Assembly: GCA_937890745.1 (NCBI GenBank)
Contig: CALADH010000089.1
Span: 13,031-77,030, forward strand
Source: Scybalocola_A sp900557175
Lineage (GTDB): Bacteria; Bacillota; Clostridia; Lachnospirales; Lachnospiraceae
DNA length: 64,000 bases
Direction of reading: 5' to 3'
The position numbers were made by a program, and so were the translations under genes. The notes under the pieces were generated by a model. That model saw only the letters and a list, made by a program, of their open reading frames with translations. It was not told where the DNA came from and searched no databases. Shown here one piece after another: positions 63,272 to 64,000 of this stretch (positions are counted from its first letter, which is position 1; every line of letters begins with the position of its first letter).

Positions 63272-64000
63272 CTATTCTTCCTCTCCAAATACTAGCGTAT
63301 ATGACGGCATAAAAAACTCACCGTCAGTACATTTCAATGTACAATAGGACTCTTTATCGGTCTGCTCAATATAATAAACCCTTCCGTCTTCCGTTTTAGC
63401 CCTATGATTTTTCTTTTCCAACGCCTTAGAAAGCCACATCAAAAACACATCTCTTACTTGCGGTTCAATGACCGGCAATTCGGCAAATGACAACCGATTG
63501 TCTCGTATATAACTTTTTAAAAGTACCCGTTCTTTTTCCTGATGTTCCATAATATCCCTGCACATCTGTGCTTTCTCGGCAGAGTGATCAATTATTCCCT
63601 GACGTTTTGTTTTTTCCTTATACGTCCGAACTCTCGGTGTCAGCTTTACAATAGACGGTTCTTCCTCATAAACGCCACTATAAATGCTATCCGTTTTCCT
63701 TTGTATACTATTTTTTAAATGAAATGGTTTTTCAATCCCAAAAACCATTGCCGACAGACGGTGTGCCTCCGAAATATCTCTGCATTTCCCAAACATTTGA
63801 CTAATTTTTTTATATTCTTCCCGACGATTCGCTCCCTGACTGCTCATTTCACTAATGCGAATTGCATAGCGGGTAATTTTTCTTATAATCTCATTTGTCG
63901 TATCAAACACTTTGCCCGATTCTGACTGTTGTGCCGTTGTTCCTAAAAATGGTGTTGTATCATAAAAGTTGACACCCTATTCTCAAGGATTTTGATATAT
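63272..64000 (-). pseudogene. jetA: Wadjet JetA (kleisin/MukF-like), C-terminal part with frame break
   Basis: The visible part matches the C-terminal half of DUF2397/TIGR02677: KVFDTTNEIIRKITRY, ANRREEYKKISQMFGKCRDISEAHRLSAMVFGIEKPFHL, and PQVRDVFLMWLSKAL. This frame has no credible start: the first possible one, GTG at 63910, lacks a ribosome site and the frame stays open upstream to a stop at 63977-63979. Another frame supplies YIKILENRVSTFMIQHHF up to 63947. One extra A in the A5 run 63945-63949 joins both as ...HHFLGTTAQQSESGKVFD. The gene also runs off the window. Pseudogene, sequencing error or phase-variable tract. Confidence 0.75.

Noticed and set aside
63272..63910. A complete 212-codon gene starting at GTG 63910
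   Set aside because: No ribosome binding site, the frame is open and homologous upstream, and the length is about half of the JetA family; it is the 3' part of a longer gene.
1..64000. CRISPR arrays, tRNA or rRNA genes, prophage or transposase genes
   Set aside because: No regularly spaced repeats, no cloverleaf-like sequences noticed, and no integrase or transposase motifs in either strand.

Overview
The window reads as a chromosome segment from an anaerobic, low-to-moderate GC Firmicute, most likely a Lachnospiraceae-type clostridium (inferred from gene content and order). Supporting signs are the hprK-glucokinase-murB-rapZ-whiA-crh cluster, a GerMN sporulation-type lipoprotein, YesM/YesN sensor pairs, AGGAGG-like ribosome binding sites, and large sugar and nucleoside ABC operons. 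Almost everything is on the minus strand. I saw no rRNA, tRNA, CRISPR array, prophage or intact insertion sequence.

Layout: (1) 42-9646, core genes: PaaI-type thioesterase, a Crh-like HPr paralogue with Glu at position 15, whiA, rapZ, murB, ROK glucokinase, hprK, uvrC, ftsH. (2) 9824-18810: a plus-strand signal-peptidase-II-like protein, a membrane glycosyltransferase, and a comEA / response regulator / histidine kinase / GerMN lipoprotein / comEC run, then a small DMT transporter. (3) 18910-20737: a marR-MATE efflux operon with tandem 15-bp repeats just downstream of its promoter, followed by a decayed RelE-type toxin remnant. (4) 21161-26861: a carbohydrate ABC operon (beta-helix protein, binding protein with an apparent frameshift, two permeases) divergent from an AraC regulator. 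(5) 26948-33083: membrane proteins, YitT, a Bcp/OGG/BrnQ operon and an SseB-like protein. (6) 33226-43928: an eleven-gene nucleoside uptake and catabolism operon (nupNOPQ-udp-deoC-cdd-add-deoB-crp/fnr-pnp). A perfect 14-bp palindrome sits at about -41.5 of its predicted promoter, the position expected for a class II Crp/Fnr activator, and such a regulator is encoded in the operon.

(7) 44122-56429: a galactose-type sensing and uptake locus. A YesN regulator and YesM kinase are followed by a membrane-anchored binding protein and a canonical MglB-like lipoprotein. Upstream on the same strand lies mglB-mglA-mglC. Two proteins are abnormal here. The transporter MglB has the segments of the periplasmic-binding fold in circularly permuted order while keeping all recognisable sugar contacts. 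MglC carries an extra ~215-residue charged, coiled-coil-like N-terminal region. (8) 56769-64000: a Wadjet-type SMC anti-plasmid defence cassette (JetD, JetC, JetB and the C-terminal part of JetA; type II families DUF2397/DUF2398/TIGR02680/DUF2399 by recall). The JetA frame is broken near the window edge, and one base in an A/T homopolymer would repair it.

The most novel items are the permuted MglB, the MglC extension and the combined sugar-sensing locus. Next are the Crp-like palindrome of the nucleoside operon, a leader that can hide the ribosome binding site of the small DMT transporter, and the Crh-like protein with Glu15. All function statements rest on motif reading and family memory; no database search was run.
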